The notes below the pieces were generated by a model. The model saw nothing but the letters and a program-made list of their open reading frames with translations. It did no database searches and was not told the origin of the DNA. A program made the translations under genes and the position numbers. Positions 55,940 through 64,000 of a stretch of 64,000 bases of DNA are shown piece after piece (positions within the stretch are counted from its first letter, which is position 1; each line of letters starts with the position of its first letter). Origin of the DNA: Zygosaccharomyces rouxii (taxonomy: Eukaryota > Ascomycota > Saccharomycetes > Saccharomycetales > Saccharomycetaceae); NCBI RefSeq assembly GCF_000026365.1, contig NC_012992.1:1302001-1366000 (forward strand), read 5' to 3'.

Positions 55940-56761
55940 TTATACATCAATATATCCCAATTTACGTAACTCCAAACGTACCTCTTTTTGTGCTTCCAAA
56001 TCGTAATCTATAATTCCCCTCAAATATCTATAATTTGAGATCCTGTAAAGTTTTCTTGACACTTGCTTGTTAATATCTGTAAAATGTTTTTTGTCAATTT
56101 TAATCCTTGGGTTATCACGATCAATATCTTGATAGAATTCCTTTAATACCCGTCGTACATGTTCTTGGATTTTTGTCTTAACTTCTCGCAGTCTTGTCAT
56201 CTCATCTGGCATTTGCAAACGTCTATTGCTACTACCACTGCCATGACCAGCATGAGATCGACGAAATTGATTCACCGGATCCCGGCACTCTACACATTGT
56301 TGCCAACTCGAGGGATCACCCACTTCACACGCCAAGGATCTCAAACATGATTCGTGGAAAAGAGTTCCACAACTATGGCAAGCTTTATCCAGTTGTGCTT
56401 CTGATCCGCCACATATATTACATTGTGTTAAAACTAATCTTTCCTGTCGACTTCCAATTCTGAGAGCATCGTTAAACCGTCTTAAAAACTCCTCCTCTTG
56501 TTGTTCATACTCCATAACCCTCTTAGCGTCAAACCCTTTCTTTAAGTCAACTCTTATAGGGGCCATACTTTGATCATCACTAAGCCTAACCAGCAGGATG
56601 TCAGATTCAACTCGACATATGGGGCACACCAAATCATGAGCGTATAAATGCCATCGCCTTAAACAGTCTCTGTGGAATTTGTGATTACATGGCTGTAATG
56701 TGCCAATAGATTCGATGTTGGTTCTATCATCGTCCAGGCAAATTGGACATGTAAATGACAT
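55940..56761 (-). CDS. ASR1: Asr1, RING/PHD ubiquitin ligase
   Basis: 273 aa against 288 in S. cerevisiae. An N-terminal RING has CPICLDDD...CNHKFHRDCLRRW...CPIC, then a PHD-like second zinc module has CNICGGSEAQLDKACHSCGTLFHESCLRSL with W and CVEC after it. The C-terminal helix-rich part follows, about residues 190-273. Asr1 binds the phosphorylated CTD of RNA polymerase II and ubiquitinates it, ejecting Rpb4/7. It is YPR093C, followed by RDS3 and SYT1 as here. The convergent neighbour TWF1 is 11 bp away, so the 3' ends must overlap. Confidence 0.92.
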   Translation of the reverse strand: MSFTCPICLDDDRTNIESIGTLQPCNHKFHRDCLRRWHLYAHDLVCPICRVESDILLVRLSDDQSMAPIRVDLKKGFDAKRVMEYEQQEEEFLRRFNDALRIGSRQERLVLTQCNICGGSEAQLDKACHSCGTLFHESCLRSLACEVGDPSSWQQCVECRDPVNQFRRSHAGHGSGSSNRRLQMPDEMTRLREVKTKIQEHVRRVLKEFYQDIDRDNPRIKIDKKHFTDINKQVSRKLYRISNYRYLRGIIDYDLEAQKEVRLELRKLGYIDV

Positions 56762-56994
56762 CCTGATATGAGATTTTAAACAAAGTATGGTATTTTACCC
56801 CCACCGATAGACAGTAACACTAAATTATGAGTTACCACCTACTTTTGTAGGAATATAAGTTTGTAAGTAGTGGTTATCGGGTTAATCATTTTGACGATGC
56901 CCACCCACAACTGTAACAATAACCAAGATTCAAGACTGTTAGAAAGAAGAAAGGAAAAGGGCCATAATAATAAAACTGTGTTATTGCAGCAATC

Positions 56995-57333
56995 ATGTCA
57001 AGGCATCAGTTTGATTTAGTAATGTGCATGAGGCAACCCGGTACCCATGTAGGCCTTCTATGTGAAAAGTGTGATGGTAGATGCCCCATATGTGATTCCT
57101 ACGTTAGACCAAAAAGTAAAGTAAGAATATGTGGCCAATGTGCATTTGGTAAGAGCGGTAACAGTTGTATTATTTGTGGAGCGCCTGGTCTAACAGAGGC
57201 CTATTACTGTTGGGAGTGTTGTAAGCTAGAGAAGAATAGAGATGGATGCCCGCGGATAACTAATGTAGGGTCCAATAGGACAGATAGGCATTTTGAGAAG
57301 AAAAGTAGTGGTATGCAAGGACAAATAAAGTGA
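56995..57333 (+). CDS. RDS3: Rds3, SF3b zinc-knuckle splicing factor (PHF5A)
   Basis: 112 aa against 107 in S. cerevisiae; PHF5A proteins are about 110. Starts MSRHQFDLVMCMRQPGTH and has repeated Cys pairs (CEKC, CPIC, CGQC, CIIC, CWEC) for a three-zinc knot, ending near GCPRITNVGSNRTDRHFEKK. Rds3 is part of SF3b in the U2 snRNP and contacts the branchpoint helix. All residues expected for zinc binding look present. It is YPR094W, divergent from ASR1 with about 230 bp between starts. Confidence 0.97.
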   Translation: MSRHQFDLVMCMRQPGTHVGLLCEKCDGRCPICDSYVRPKSKVRICGQCAFGKSGNSCIICGAPGLTEAYYCWECCKLEKNRDGCPRITNVGSNRTDRHFEKKSSGMQGQIK

Positions 57334-57472
57334 AGTCATATCATTCATATCAATAGTAATGAGAAATAAGCATATCTATGTATATAATGTCTTCTGTGTT
57401 CTTAGGGCGTAGTTTTAATAATGATTCATGGGAAATGAAGAAAAAAAAAAAATTCGTTACGTTGTTGGCATT

Positions 57473-60400
57473 TTAATAGGATGTCAAAATCTCGCTGCTG
57501 TTAACTTCTGTCTGTTCGTAAACTACAGCATCGTGCTTTTTGGAAAAGTCCCTTTGCATCAGTTCTCCATCAAAGATAAATGGCCGACGAGTTGGTGTTG
57601 AGGAGATGGGATCATGAGCAGTCATGCTACTTGTTGGCTCGTGCAGAGTTTGTTGTTGCGGCTTCATAGTACTATCCGTATGATCGTCGACTAATTCGCT
57701 CCCACCATAATCTTCTTTCTCCTCATGGCCATCATCAAATTGAGAACCTAGTTGCTCAAGAATCTTTAGATTGATTTCGCTTCTTTTGATCTCATAGACC
57801 AACCATTCCATTGTGACAGCCAGCTGTTTAACATGGAATAACAATTCGTTTTTGGTCCTAGTGCAAATAGGTATAGTTTGACCGTAAAGTGATAGTAAAT
57901 TTTCTGATTCTTCCAAGTTCCGTTGTTTTTGCATACCTGTTGATTGTAGCCTTTTCACTTTCTCCTTAACCTCATACTTTCTGGCGGAAACAACAGTGTT
58001 TGGAACTGTATTTGAATCGATGAAACAACCATCACAGGCTGCCACCAGATTAATCGCGTCTATCCAATTATCCCTTTCGTATGAACTGGAGCATCTCCAA
58101 ACTTTAGCCCTCTGAGATCCATACAATCTCATTATGCAATCGTCATCAGTGTCACCACTGTACTGTCCATCCAATATATTGCTGGTATTCGTTAAATTTG
58201 AACGAGGCTCAGTTTCATCACCAATGGCTTCTGATCTACTCAGAGCCTGTCTTAGTAATTTATGCGATTTGTTTACTGCCAACAACCCTTTTAAAGGAAT
58301 GGGTGACTCCACAGTCATGGCAGATGATGGATGGTAATTTATAATGTAATTGGAAGTGCCGGTATATTCATCTTTAACTAACTGAGGATTAATCCAATCA
58401 TGATGGTCAAACATTAGTAACCCACAGGAAGTTAATACACCCAATTTTTTCTTCCACATTGTTTTATTTGCAGATCCTACAATGGAGAATTTTCTGTTCA
58501 CAGTCAATTCTTCGATTCGTCCCATTTGAAATATTTTCAAATACATGCAAGTTGAATCTTCATCTGATGGATTTAAAACGTCAAAATTGGGAAAGGACAA
58601 TTTTTGTAGACTGGCTTTGTCCAATCTCAAATACCCACCTTTGGCCTCTTTGAAAATGGAAAAATATTTGTTGTACTTGTTTTCACCGTTAAATAATTCA
58701 AACATGTAATCTTTATCCCATAATTTCTGTACCGAAGGTTGTAAACTTAACAAAGGTAGTGCATTATCAAAAATGTGGCCGTAAATATCAACATCATCTT
58801 GAGCCAACGAACTACTACTACCAGAAGTGGGCCCGTGTGGCAAATACGATGAAAAAGAACTTGACGACGTTCTATCTGTCCGCATATTGGTTGAAGGTGC
58901 AAAATCAGAATTTGAAAAAACAGATTGGGTCTTCAAGATATCCAATGGAGAGTAAAGTTTTAAACCATCATGATCACTCTCTGATTCAGAAGATTCTATA
59001 CTCTGTGATGGGGCCTGGGGTGTAAATTCGAACTTGGGGAACTCCTTGGCGGTGACATTATCGTAAAAATAGGATAAAATTTCTGTTGGTACTTTATAAC
59101 CATACGATTCCGTATCTTCATGTATCAAACTAACAAACTCGTTCTTTGTCATTTTAAACTTATTCTTTGGACTGAAATAATCTGTGTGCAACATTAGAAG
59201 TGAAAAACTCAGGAAATATAATTGATTTTGATCGACCCAAAAAGAAGAATTAGCTGTATCCCCACATTGTACCTCATAATAAACTTTGCTAAACTCTATC
59301 AACAACCTATCAATCTGTTGGGTTTCCTTTGGTAATTTTAGGAAAATGAGTAAAATTCTCATTGCAATATCTAAGGGGCAATCCGTAAAATCAAAATGAT
59401 GCAATAAAAAATAATTAAGGCAGTCCCTTCTAAATGAATCATCAGTCTCCGTAAGAATAGGTCCAATTTCATTACCATAAGGTGATAATTTCATCAAATA
59501 TTCCTCACGACTGTCATCTTCATCGGGTACTGGTGGTGGTGGTAAATCTGGTGTTAATGATAATTCTAGTTTAGAATTATTTGCAGTTCCCATACCTTTA
59601 GAAGATGTTGTACTAAACGAACGTAAATTAACAAAACTGTTAAATGCATTAGCAATGGATGATCCACGTCTTGACATCGATGTTGGAGGCTGTGGTGGTA
59701 TAGGTGCCGCTGGAAAAGGTATTGATCCTATATTACTATTACTACCGCCATTAGAAAATCTAGGAGGAGTTGCTGATGGGAGTGGAACACCATCTGCAGC
59801 TACAGCAGCTGCAGTCTCCTGATTCTTCACTGAGGGTGATCTACTTTTGATTGAACCACCACGAGAACTACTCAAATGTGCATTAATCGTTGTAAGTAAT
59901 TCACTCGTCGCATCCCATCCTCCCTTATGATCACCATAAGTATCCAGCGTCTTGCTACGTCTTCTTCCAAAAGGTAGTGGTTGTGGTTTGACTGGTTTCA
60001 TTTCCACTGAATTGTTTCTTGCATGACCCCGCATGAGCTGTTGTGAACTACTGCTACTGTTAACTAAGGCACTCGCATTGTTTGGTTTGTTACTAACGTT
60101 AGAGTTGCTACCACAGTTAGGAGTCATTCTTGATATTGTTCCATTAGCAGCGGCATTACTCCCTGATCTCTTTGGTGAGTAGAAAAATCTTGACGAAGAT
60201 GCTGATGAATTCGATCCTAGCTTATAAATGGAACCGAGACCACTCGGCGATTTTTCATACGATGGTCTGTGTGTTGTAAAGCTACTTGGACTCATAGAAA
60301 CGGAATTAGGTGAATTTGTCTGTACTTTCGATGGTGATTTATCCAAACTCCTCTGTCTATTATGCGAATCAGGGCGATGATGGCGATGTCCTAACATGGG

Positions 60401-60877
60401 TGGTTTGAAACTCAATTCCGGTACACTTATTCTAGATTTCAGCATGTGTAGTTTACTTGGTCTCTTCTCACTGTCATCACTTTCCACCGGCGATTGTGGT
60501 AATTCCTCATCGTTTTGACCTTCCCCTGCAATATCATCTTCACTACTTTCACTATCTTCATCGGTCTCATCGACGCCAACGCTCCCTATCATATTAGAAA
60601 CAGTGGGTATATCAGTCTCACTTTTCTCTTCGATTCTACTATTACTACTCTCTTCACCTATAGAATTCAATCGTGACAGAGGGGAATGAAATCCAACATC
60701 ATTTGTATGCGTCTGATTCTTTGTCGGTGAAGCTAAGGTCTCTTTATTGCCACTATCATCATCCTTCTTTCTCCCCCATTTCTTGCCTTTTTTCCTCCGA
60801 TCATCTTCTATTGGTATAAGTGATGAATTCCCCAGAAAGATCTTTTTCTTGATCAAATGAGCTAGTGACTGGCTCAT
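57473..60877 (-). CDS. SYT1: Syt1, Sec7-domain Arf exchange factor
   Basis: 1134 aa from the ATG at 60877 (a TTG 12 codons before is not preferred); S. cerevisiae Syt1 has 1226. The first 450 residues are Ser/Asn/Pro-rich. The Sec7 domain lies at about 475-650: LPKETQQIDRLLIEFS carries the conserved glutamate finger motif and LSFSLLMLHTDYFSP the second motif. A PH-like domain follows (about 775-970), ending WIDAINLVAAC. Syt1 activates the Arf-like GTPase Arl1 at the Golgi. It is YPR095C in S. cerevisiae. Confidence 0.92.
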   Translation of the reverse strand: MSQSLAHLIKKKIFLGNSSLIPIEDDRRKKGKKWGRKKDDDSGNKETLASPTKNQTHTNDVGFHSPLSRLNSIGEESSNSRIEEKSETDIPTVSNMIGSVGVDETDEDSESSEDDIAGEGQNDEELPQSPVESDDSEKRPSKLHMLKSRISVPELSFKPPMLGHRHHRPDSHNRQRSLDKSPSKVQTNSPNSVSMSPSSFTTHRPSYEKSPSGLGSIYKLGSNSSASSSRFFYSPKRSGSNAAANGTISRMTPNCGSNSNVSNKPNNASALVNSSSSSQQLMRGHARNNSVEMKPVKPQPLPFGRRRSKTLDTYGDHKGGWDATSELLTTINAHLSSSRGGSIKSRSPSVKNQETAAAVAADGVPLPSATPPRFSNGGSNSNIGSIPFPAAPIPPQPPTSMSRRGSSIANAFNSFVNLRSFSTTSSKGMGTANNSKLELSLTPDLPPPPVPDEDDSREEYLMKLSPYGNEIGPILTETDDSFRRDCLNYFLLHHFDFTDCPLDIAMRILLIFLKLPKETQQIDRLLIEFSKVYYEVQCGDTANSSFWVDQNQLYFLSFSLLMLHTDYFSPKNKFKMTKNEFVSLIHEDTESYGYKVPTEILSYFYDNVTAKEFPKFEFTPQAPSQSIESSESESDHDGLKLYSPLDILKTQSVFSNSDFAPSTNMRTDRTSSSSFSSYLPHGPTSGSSSSLAQDDVDIYGHIFDNALPLLSLQPSVQKLWDKDYMFELFNGENKYNKYFSIFKEAKGGYLRLDKASLQKLSFPNFDVLNPSDEDSTCMYLKIFQMGRIEELTVNRKFSIVGSANKTMWKKKLGVLTSCGLLMFDHHDWINPQLVKDEYTGTSNYIINYHPSSAMTVESPIPLKGLLAVNKSHKLLRQALSRSEAIGDETEPRSNLTNTSNILDGQYSGDTDDDCIMRLYGSQRAKVWRCSSSYERDNWIDAINLVAACDGCFIDSNTVPNTVVSARKYEVKEKVKRLQSTGMQKQRNLEESENLLSLYGQTIPICTRTKNELLFHVKQLAVTMEWLVYEIKRSEINLKILEQLGSQFDDGHEEKEDYGGSELVDDHTDSTMKPQQQTLHEPTSSMTAHDPISSTPTRRPFIFDGELMQRDFSKKHDAVVYEQTEVNSSEILTSY

Positions 60878-61319
60878 CCTACCACCACTTCTTGTTGTAT
60901 CTGTATTGAACAAGATGTTAGTAAAAGGAAAGGAAAAACGCTTGATCTGCTTTCCTTCCTATCCCTGTTAACCTCTCCTTATGTTGTATGTTGTTGAAAA
61001 TCCCAATACTAACTAATAAAGGAACGAAAAAGTCCAAAAGCACGGATTCGAAAGAAGGATCTTTGCGTTCCGCTCTGTTGTGTGTGCTGTGCCTTCCTGT
61101 CGTCACCGTCTATAGTTTAAATAAAAATCTACAAAATGCTTCTTTAGAGCCTGGTTACAACATACAGTGATTAAGTCAATCGAATGGAGATCTACAATAA
61201 TATATGACAAGTTCACTGTAACGCATTCTACTGTCACAGCCCGTAACCTAGCAACTTATCATTGCAGGAATCTGTTTTCCTAATATACCTGAAAATATAC
61301 AGTATTGCTCCTGGAGCTC

Positions 61320-61344
61320 TTTTTTTTTTTTTTTTTTTTTTTTT
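61320..61344 (+). repeat. Poly(T) run of 25
   Basis: 25 consecutive T residues in the SYT1-LEC1 divergent promoter, about 450 bp upstream of the SYT1 start codon. Confidence 0.9.
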
Positions 61345-61636
61345 CTCGCAATATTCGGAGAGATTAATCAGTTGACGAGATGTTGATCCATTCTTCTGCA
61401 ATCGATTACAAGCCTACCTAACACCTGTGGTAGCACCGGTAGTAGCCTTCGCTATATGTTATTATGGTGGCAGTAAGAAACGTGCAACATGCTACCGTTG
61501 ACAGTTTTCCCTTTGTAAAAATTATACCTTGCTGTCGGTAGGTTCCTTGTTAGTTCTCATTTTTAGAATGGTTCGTGCCGAATATGTGATTTACCCCTTC
61601 GGACTTCATAACCTTAAAGAAAGGAGAGAGGGGCAG

Positions 61637-61713
61637 AAAAAAAAAAATGCAAGGTGCTGCAGGGATCGAACCGATGGTGGAGAAGGCAGCCACAACTACG
61701 AGGCCACATGACC
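61637..61713 (-). pseudogene. Degenerate tRNA-like sequence with B box and T11 terminator
   Basis: Read on the minus strand from 61713 to 61653 the 61-nt unit starts GGTCATG and ends CAGCACC; these pair at 5 of 7 positions as an acceptor stem. A TG follows, then GCC (61704-61702) pairs with GGC across a 10-nt D-loop that resembles an A box. A B box GGTTCGATCCC lies at 61672-61662. T11 at 61647-61637 (minus strand) is a Pol III terminator. About 10 nt are missing in the anticodon region and the T stem pairs poorly, so it is not a working tRNA. It resembles a decayed tRNA-Ile-type gene or a TFIIIC-only site. Confidence 0.5.
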
Positions 61714-62002
61714 ATATAAATGAGAGAAATAGGGGTCGATTGTGCCGTGAAATACTTGTGGCATGTGATATTTTATATTTTTATTTCCATTCTGTACAAA
61801 CTGGCTCGGATGTCATTGTGAAGGAAAGAAGAAGGCAAGTACGTAATAAAACAGAAGAGCCGATCTGTTGAAAGTTGTACGACAGTGTGAATTTCAAACA
61901 GAGGTCGCTTTAGAGAGTCATCGGGGTAAGACGATACGACAGTTGGTTTTGTTTTTTGTTCCTTCTTGCTTACTTTCGAGTTGATATACAATAGACGCAT
62001 CC

Positions 62003-64000
62003 ATGTCGGTTGTGTTGACCCCCACGGAGGAGCACTATTTGAAAAGAGAACTGCTTAAAAGACAATTGAACCAAGAATTTGAAGCTCTCAATGATCCGTT
62101 TGCATTGAGAAAATTTGGGTTCCCCTTTAGCAGCGAAGACCCCACTAAAAATACTAAATTCTCCAAGGGAAGATCACTTAAACGTATTATACCGACCCGT
62201 GGTGGTGCGAATAAGACTGGCGAAGATGGTTTGGATAACTACATAAATTCCGATACTCAATTCCCCATGTTGAGTTATGTTCTAGAGGAGATTGTTATGC
62301 CGTTCCCGCTACTGTCGAAGGATTTGGCCATGGATGAAGAATTCTGGCAAAGGAAAGTACAAGTGTTTTATGAACACTTCCAATCTTTGGGGTTTAGTGA
62401 AAGTTTTGACAGGGAAGAAGCAACGAAGAGGAAGAGAATTTCTACTAAGTTAAATAAAGCTATTCTACTGCTATTCAATTCGGGGATCGGTGCATCAAAG
62501 GAAGTGAAATACTATGAAGAGGATAAATTTCAGCTGCAAAGCGATAAAACGAAGAAAGCTACAAAAGCGGGAGAAATTTCGATGCCTACGAGGGAAAATT
62601 TACGGAATTACGTAACGAGTGAACCAATTTGGATTAATGGTTGGGATGTAAACGTAATTGCAGTGGTGTCTGAATCAGTTCTTTTCGATAAACCAGATTC
62701 TGCAAAGAAAAAAACGAGATCAGTTTCGGCGTCTAACGATCCAAATTCACGTACGCCACAGAAAGAGAAAAGAGGTTATCCAAGTTGGATGAAGCCAAAA
62801 TTTTATATGCCCTCTGGATCATCATCTTTTTTTTCAAAATTGTCAATTTCAGATAGTGGAACCAAACTTTCTAAACATGAAACTTTCTTTTTACTAAGGA
62901 TAAAGCAAGAATCGAATCCTGATAACACTATTTTTATTGCAAAGAGTTACGAAGAATTCAAGAAACTATCGCATCAATTGAAAAATGAATTCCCTGGTAA
63001 AAAGTTATCCCATCTGCCTCATAGGACCAAGAAAAGTATATCTGTAATGACACAGCCAGATAATACAAATAATGCCAATGCTAATAACAATAAACCTCCA
63101 GGAACTCCAAAGGAAAAAGTGGTTGCATCGATGCCACTAGACTCCCCAACTACTCCAAGTACACCGACTTTAGCTGCATCGGAATCTGAAACGAGTAGTA
63201 TCGCAGATGATACAGGTAGTACTGATGCTTGGGATTTAGATGAATTTCAAGATGCATCTGATGTGAAGAGTAACCATTTAATCGGTGAAAGAATGAGAAC
63301 TTTATTAAGACAGTATTTGAGGTCATTATGTGGTGATGAAGAAGTTTCTTGTAGTTTAAATTTTTCCAATTTTTTAACCAGTGGGCCTTTACAAAAGGAA
63401 TCTTTCAGTAAGGAATTGTTAGAAGATATTAAACATAGAGAATTAGTTGATGTGGCGAATTTGGAAAATCAAGTTAATTTTCAAAAATTGGCGTTAAAGA
63501 GATCAGTGGAATTACAAGACGCTATGAAAGAATTTAAAACTTCCCTACTCAAAGACGACAGTTATCTATTATCGCTGGTGGGCGAATTTAAAGTAAAGAC
63601 TAAAGTTTCTGAACTATCGCCACTTTTACAGAGTTTCGTTGAATGGTGTAAAGTTTATGTGTCATCTACTATTTATCAGGTATTTTTGGGGAATGACAGT
63701 GGTTACGAATTTTATACGCAAGTGAAAAGGTTACACAAATTAATGCCATATTCGATGATGGCACAAATTATGCGTTTCACAAATCCAATGGGGATCATGA
63801 AGGGAATGATGGATCTTTTCATGGCTCAACCATTTGGAGGTCAATCCCTTTTACAAACGATGTTTTCTACGATTTTAGCTGATGATTTAAAGGGGCAAGA
63901 AAAGATAATCCATGAATTGGAGCATAAGATTTTACATGAAGCCAGTGAGGCGCGTGAGGTTATAGAATGTTTGAAAAAATGTGTCTTTGATAATGAAAAT
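62003..64000 (+). CDS. LEC1: PX-domain protein YPR097W (Lec1), 5' part only
   Basis: The ATG at 62003 opens a frame that is uninterrupted to the window end, exactly 666 codons; S. cerevisiae YPR097W has about 1073, so roughly 60% is present. The start MSVVLTPTEEHYLKRELLKR and the early PXB-like region precede a PX-like domain from about residue 285 (HETFFLLRIKQ, IFIAKSYEEFKKLSHQLKNEFPG), with a Ser/Asn/Thr-rich insertion inside it, then a helical domain. S. cerevisiae Lec1 binds phosphoinositides and takes part in sterol distribution between plasma membrane and lipid droplets. Position after SYT1 matches chromosome XVI order. Confidence 0.9.
   Translation, partial: MSVVLTPTEEHYLKRELLKRQLNQEFEALNDPFALRKFGFPFSSEDPTKNTKFSKGRSLKRIIPTRGGANKTGEDGLDNYINSDTQFPMLSYVLEEIVMPFPLLSKDLAMDEEFWQRKVQVFYEHFQSLGFSESFDREEATKRKRISTKLNKAILLLFNSGIGASKEVKYYEEDKFQLQSDKTKKATKAGEISMPTRENLRNYVTSEPIWINGWDVNVIAVVSESVLFDKPDSAKKKTRSVSASNDPNSRTPQKEKRGYPSWMKPKFYMPSGSSSFFSKLSISDSGTKLSKHETFFLLRIKQESNPDNTIFIAKSYEEFKKLSHQLKNEFPGKKLSHLPHRTKKSISVMTQPDNTNNANANNNKPPGTPKEKVVASMPLDSPTTPSTPTLAASESETSSIADDTGSTDAWDLDEFQDASDVKSNHLIGERMRTLLRQYLRSLCGDEEVSCSLNFSNFLTSGPLQKESFSKELLEDIKHRELVDVANLENQVNFQKLALKRSVELQDAMKEFKTSLLKDDSYLLSLVGEFKVKTKVSELSPLLQSFVEWCKVYVSSTIYQVFLGNDSGYEFYTQVKRLHKLMPYSMMAQIMRFTNPMGIMKGMMDLFMAQPFGGQSLLQTMFSTILADDLKGQEKIIHELEHKILHEASEAREVIECLKKCVFDNEN

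Larger units (their letters stand above)
60878..62002. other. Intergenic region between SYT1 and YPR097W/LEC1
   Basis: 1125 bp without a convincing protein gene; a YPR096C counterpart, which sits here in S. cerevisiae, is not seen. It holds a 25-base T run at 61320-61344 and a tRNA-like unit on the minus strand at 61653-61713. Confidence 0.55.

Noticed and set aside
61771..61781. Exact 11-base match to the S. cerevisiae ARS consensus (TTTTATATTTT)
   Set aside because: Such matches are common in AT-rich intergenic DNA, and origin consensus differs among non-duplicated yeasts; no supporting structure was seen.
60914..62002. A counterpart of S. cerevisiae YPR096C
   Set aside because: No frame of suitable size and orientation was found; the small ORFs here are poor. 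The gene may be lost, diverged or new in S. cerevisiae.

Overview
The window is a compact, low-intron chromosome segment of a budding yeast in the family Saccharomycetaceae. It holds 32 complete, recognisable or reasonably supported protein genes, one gene cut off at each end, and one weak small ORF. No rRNA, transposon, LTR, CRISPR, centromere or intact tRNA was seen. Gene names come from reading the proteins and from remembered S. cerevisiae gene order; no database search was run.

Gene order is the most telling feature. Genes that lie on S. cerevisiae chromosome II (MUD1, CBP6, GRS1, MRPL36, TFC1, PTC4, TPS1, VMA2, ATG14, OPY1, SHE3, CCZ1, AGP2, HSL7, CKS1, MEC1) are interleaved with genes of chromosome XVI (MRL1, DIB1, MDM36, YPR084W, ASA1, SUA7, SRP54, YPR089W, NVJ2, ASR1, RDS3, SYT1, YPR097W/LEC1). 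Paralogue pairs of S. cerevisiae (TEF1/TEF2, GRS1/GRS2) are single here. This is the unduplicated arrangement expected of a lineage that did not pass through the yeast whole-genome duplication, for example Zygosaccharomyces, Torulaspora or Lachancea. High protein similarity leans to Zygosaccharomyces/Torulaspora, but the genus is not proven.

Layout. 1-9 kb: a truncated gene, MRL1, the strongly expressed eEF1A gene with Rap1-like sites, MUD1, CBP6, GRS1, DIB1 and MRPL36. 9-20 kb: TFC1, PTC4, TPS1, a 1.4 kb regulatory interval, MDM36, VMA2. 19-32 kb: ATG14, YPR084W, ASA1, OPY1, SHE3, SUA7, SRP54, CCZ1. 32-43 kb: a small unexplained ORF, AGP2, a 1.1 kb divergent promoter, YPR089W, HSL7, CKS1. 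43-52 kb: MEC1 and NVJ2. 52-64 kb: a 1.5 kb promoter, a YGR079W-like gene, TWF1, ASR1, RDS3, SYT1, and the start of YPR097W/LEC1.

The genes are mostly independent housekeeping units: translation and RNA processing (eEF1A, GRS1, MUD1, DIB1, RDS3, SRP54), transcription (TFC1, SUA7), mitochondria (CBP6, MRPL36, MDM36), membrane traffic and contact sites (MRL1, VMA2, ATG14, CCZ1, NVJ2, SYT1, LEC1) and cell cycle/checkpoint (HSL7, CKS1, MEC1).

I found no clear new multi-gene system. The best second-look items are: a UUG-initiated mitochondrial extension of GRS1; a degenerate tRNA-like Pol III unit with B box and T11 terminator between SYT1 and LEC1; Ume6-type URS1 sites in three intergenic regions, two of which share a 15-bp HSE-like word; overlapping upstream ORFs at CCZ1; a possible lost intron at MUD1; and a YGR079W-TWF1 pair inside the chromosome XVI-like block.
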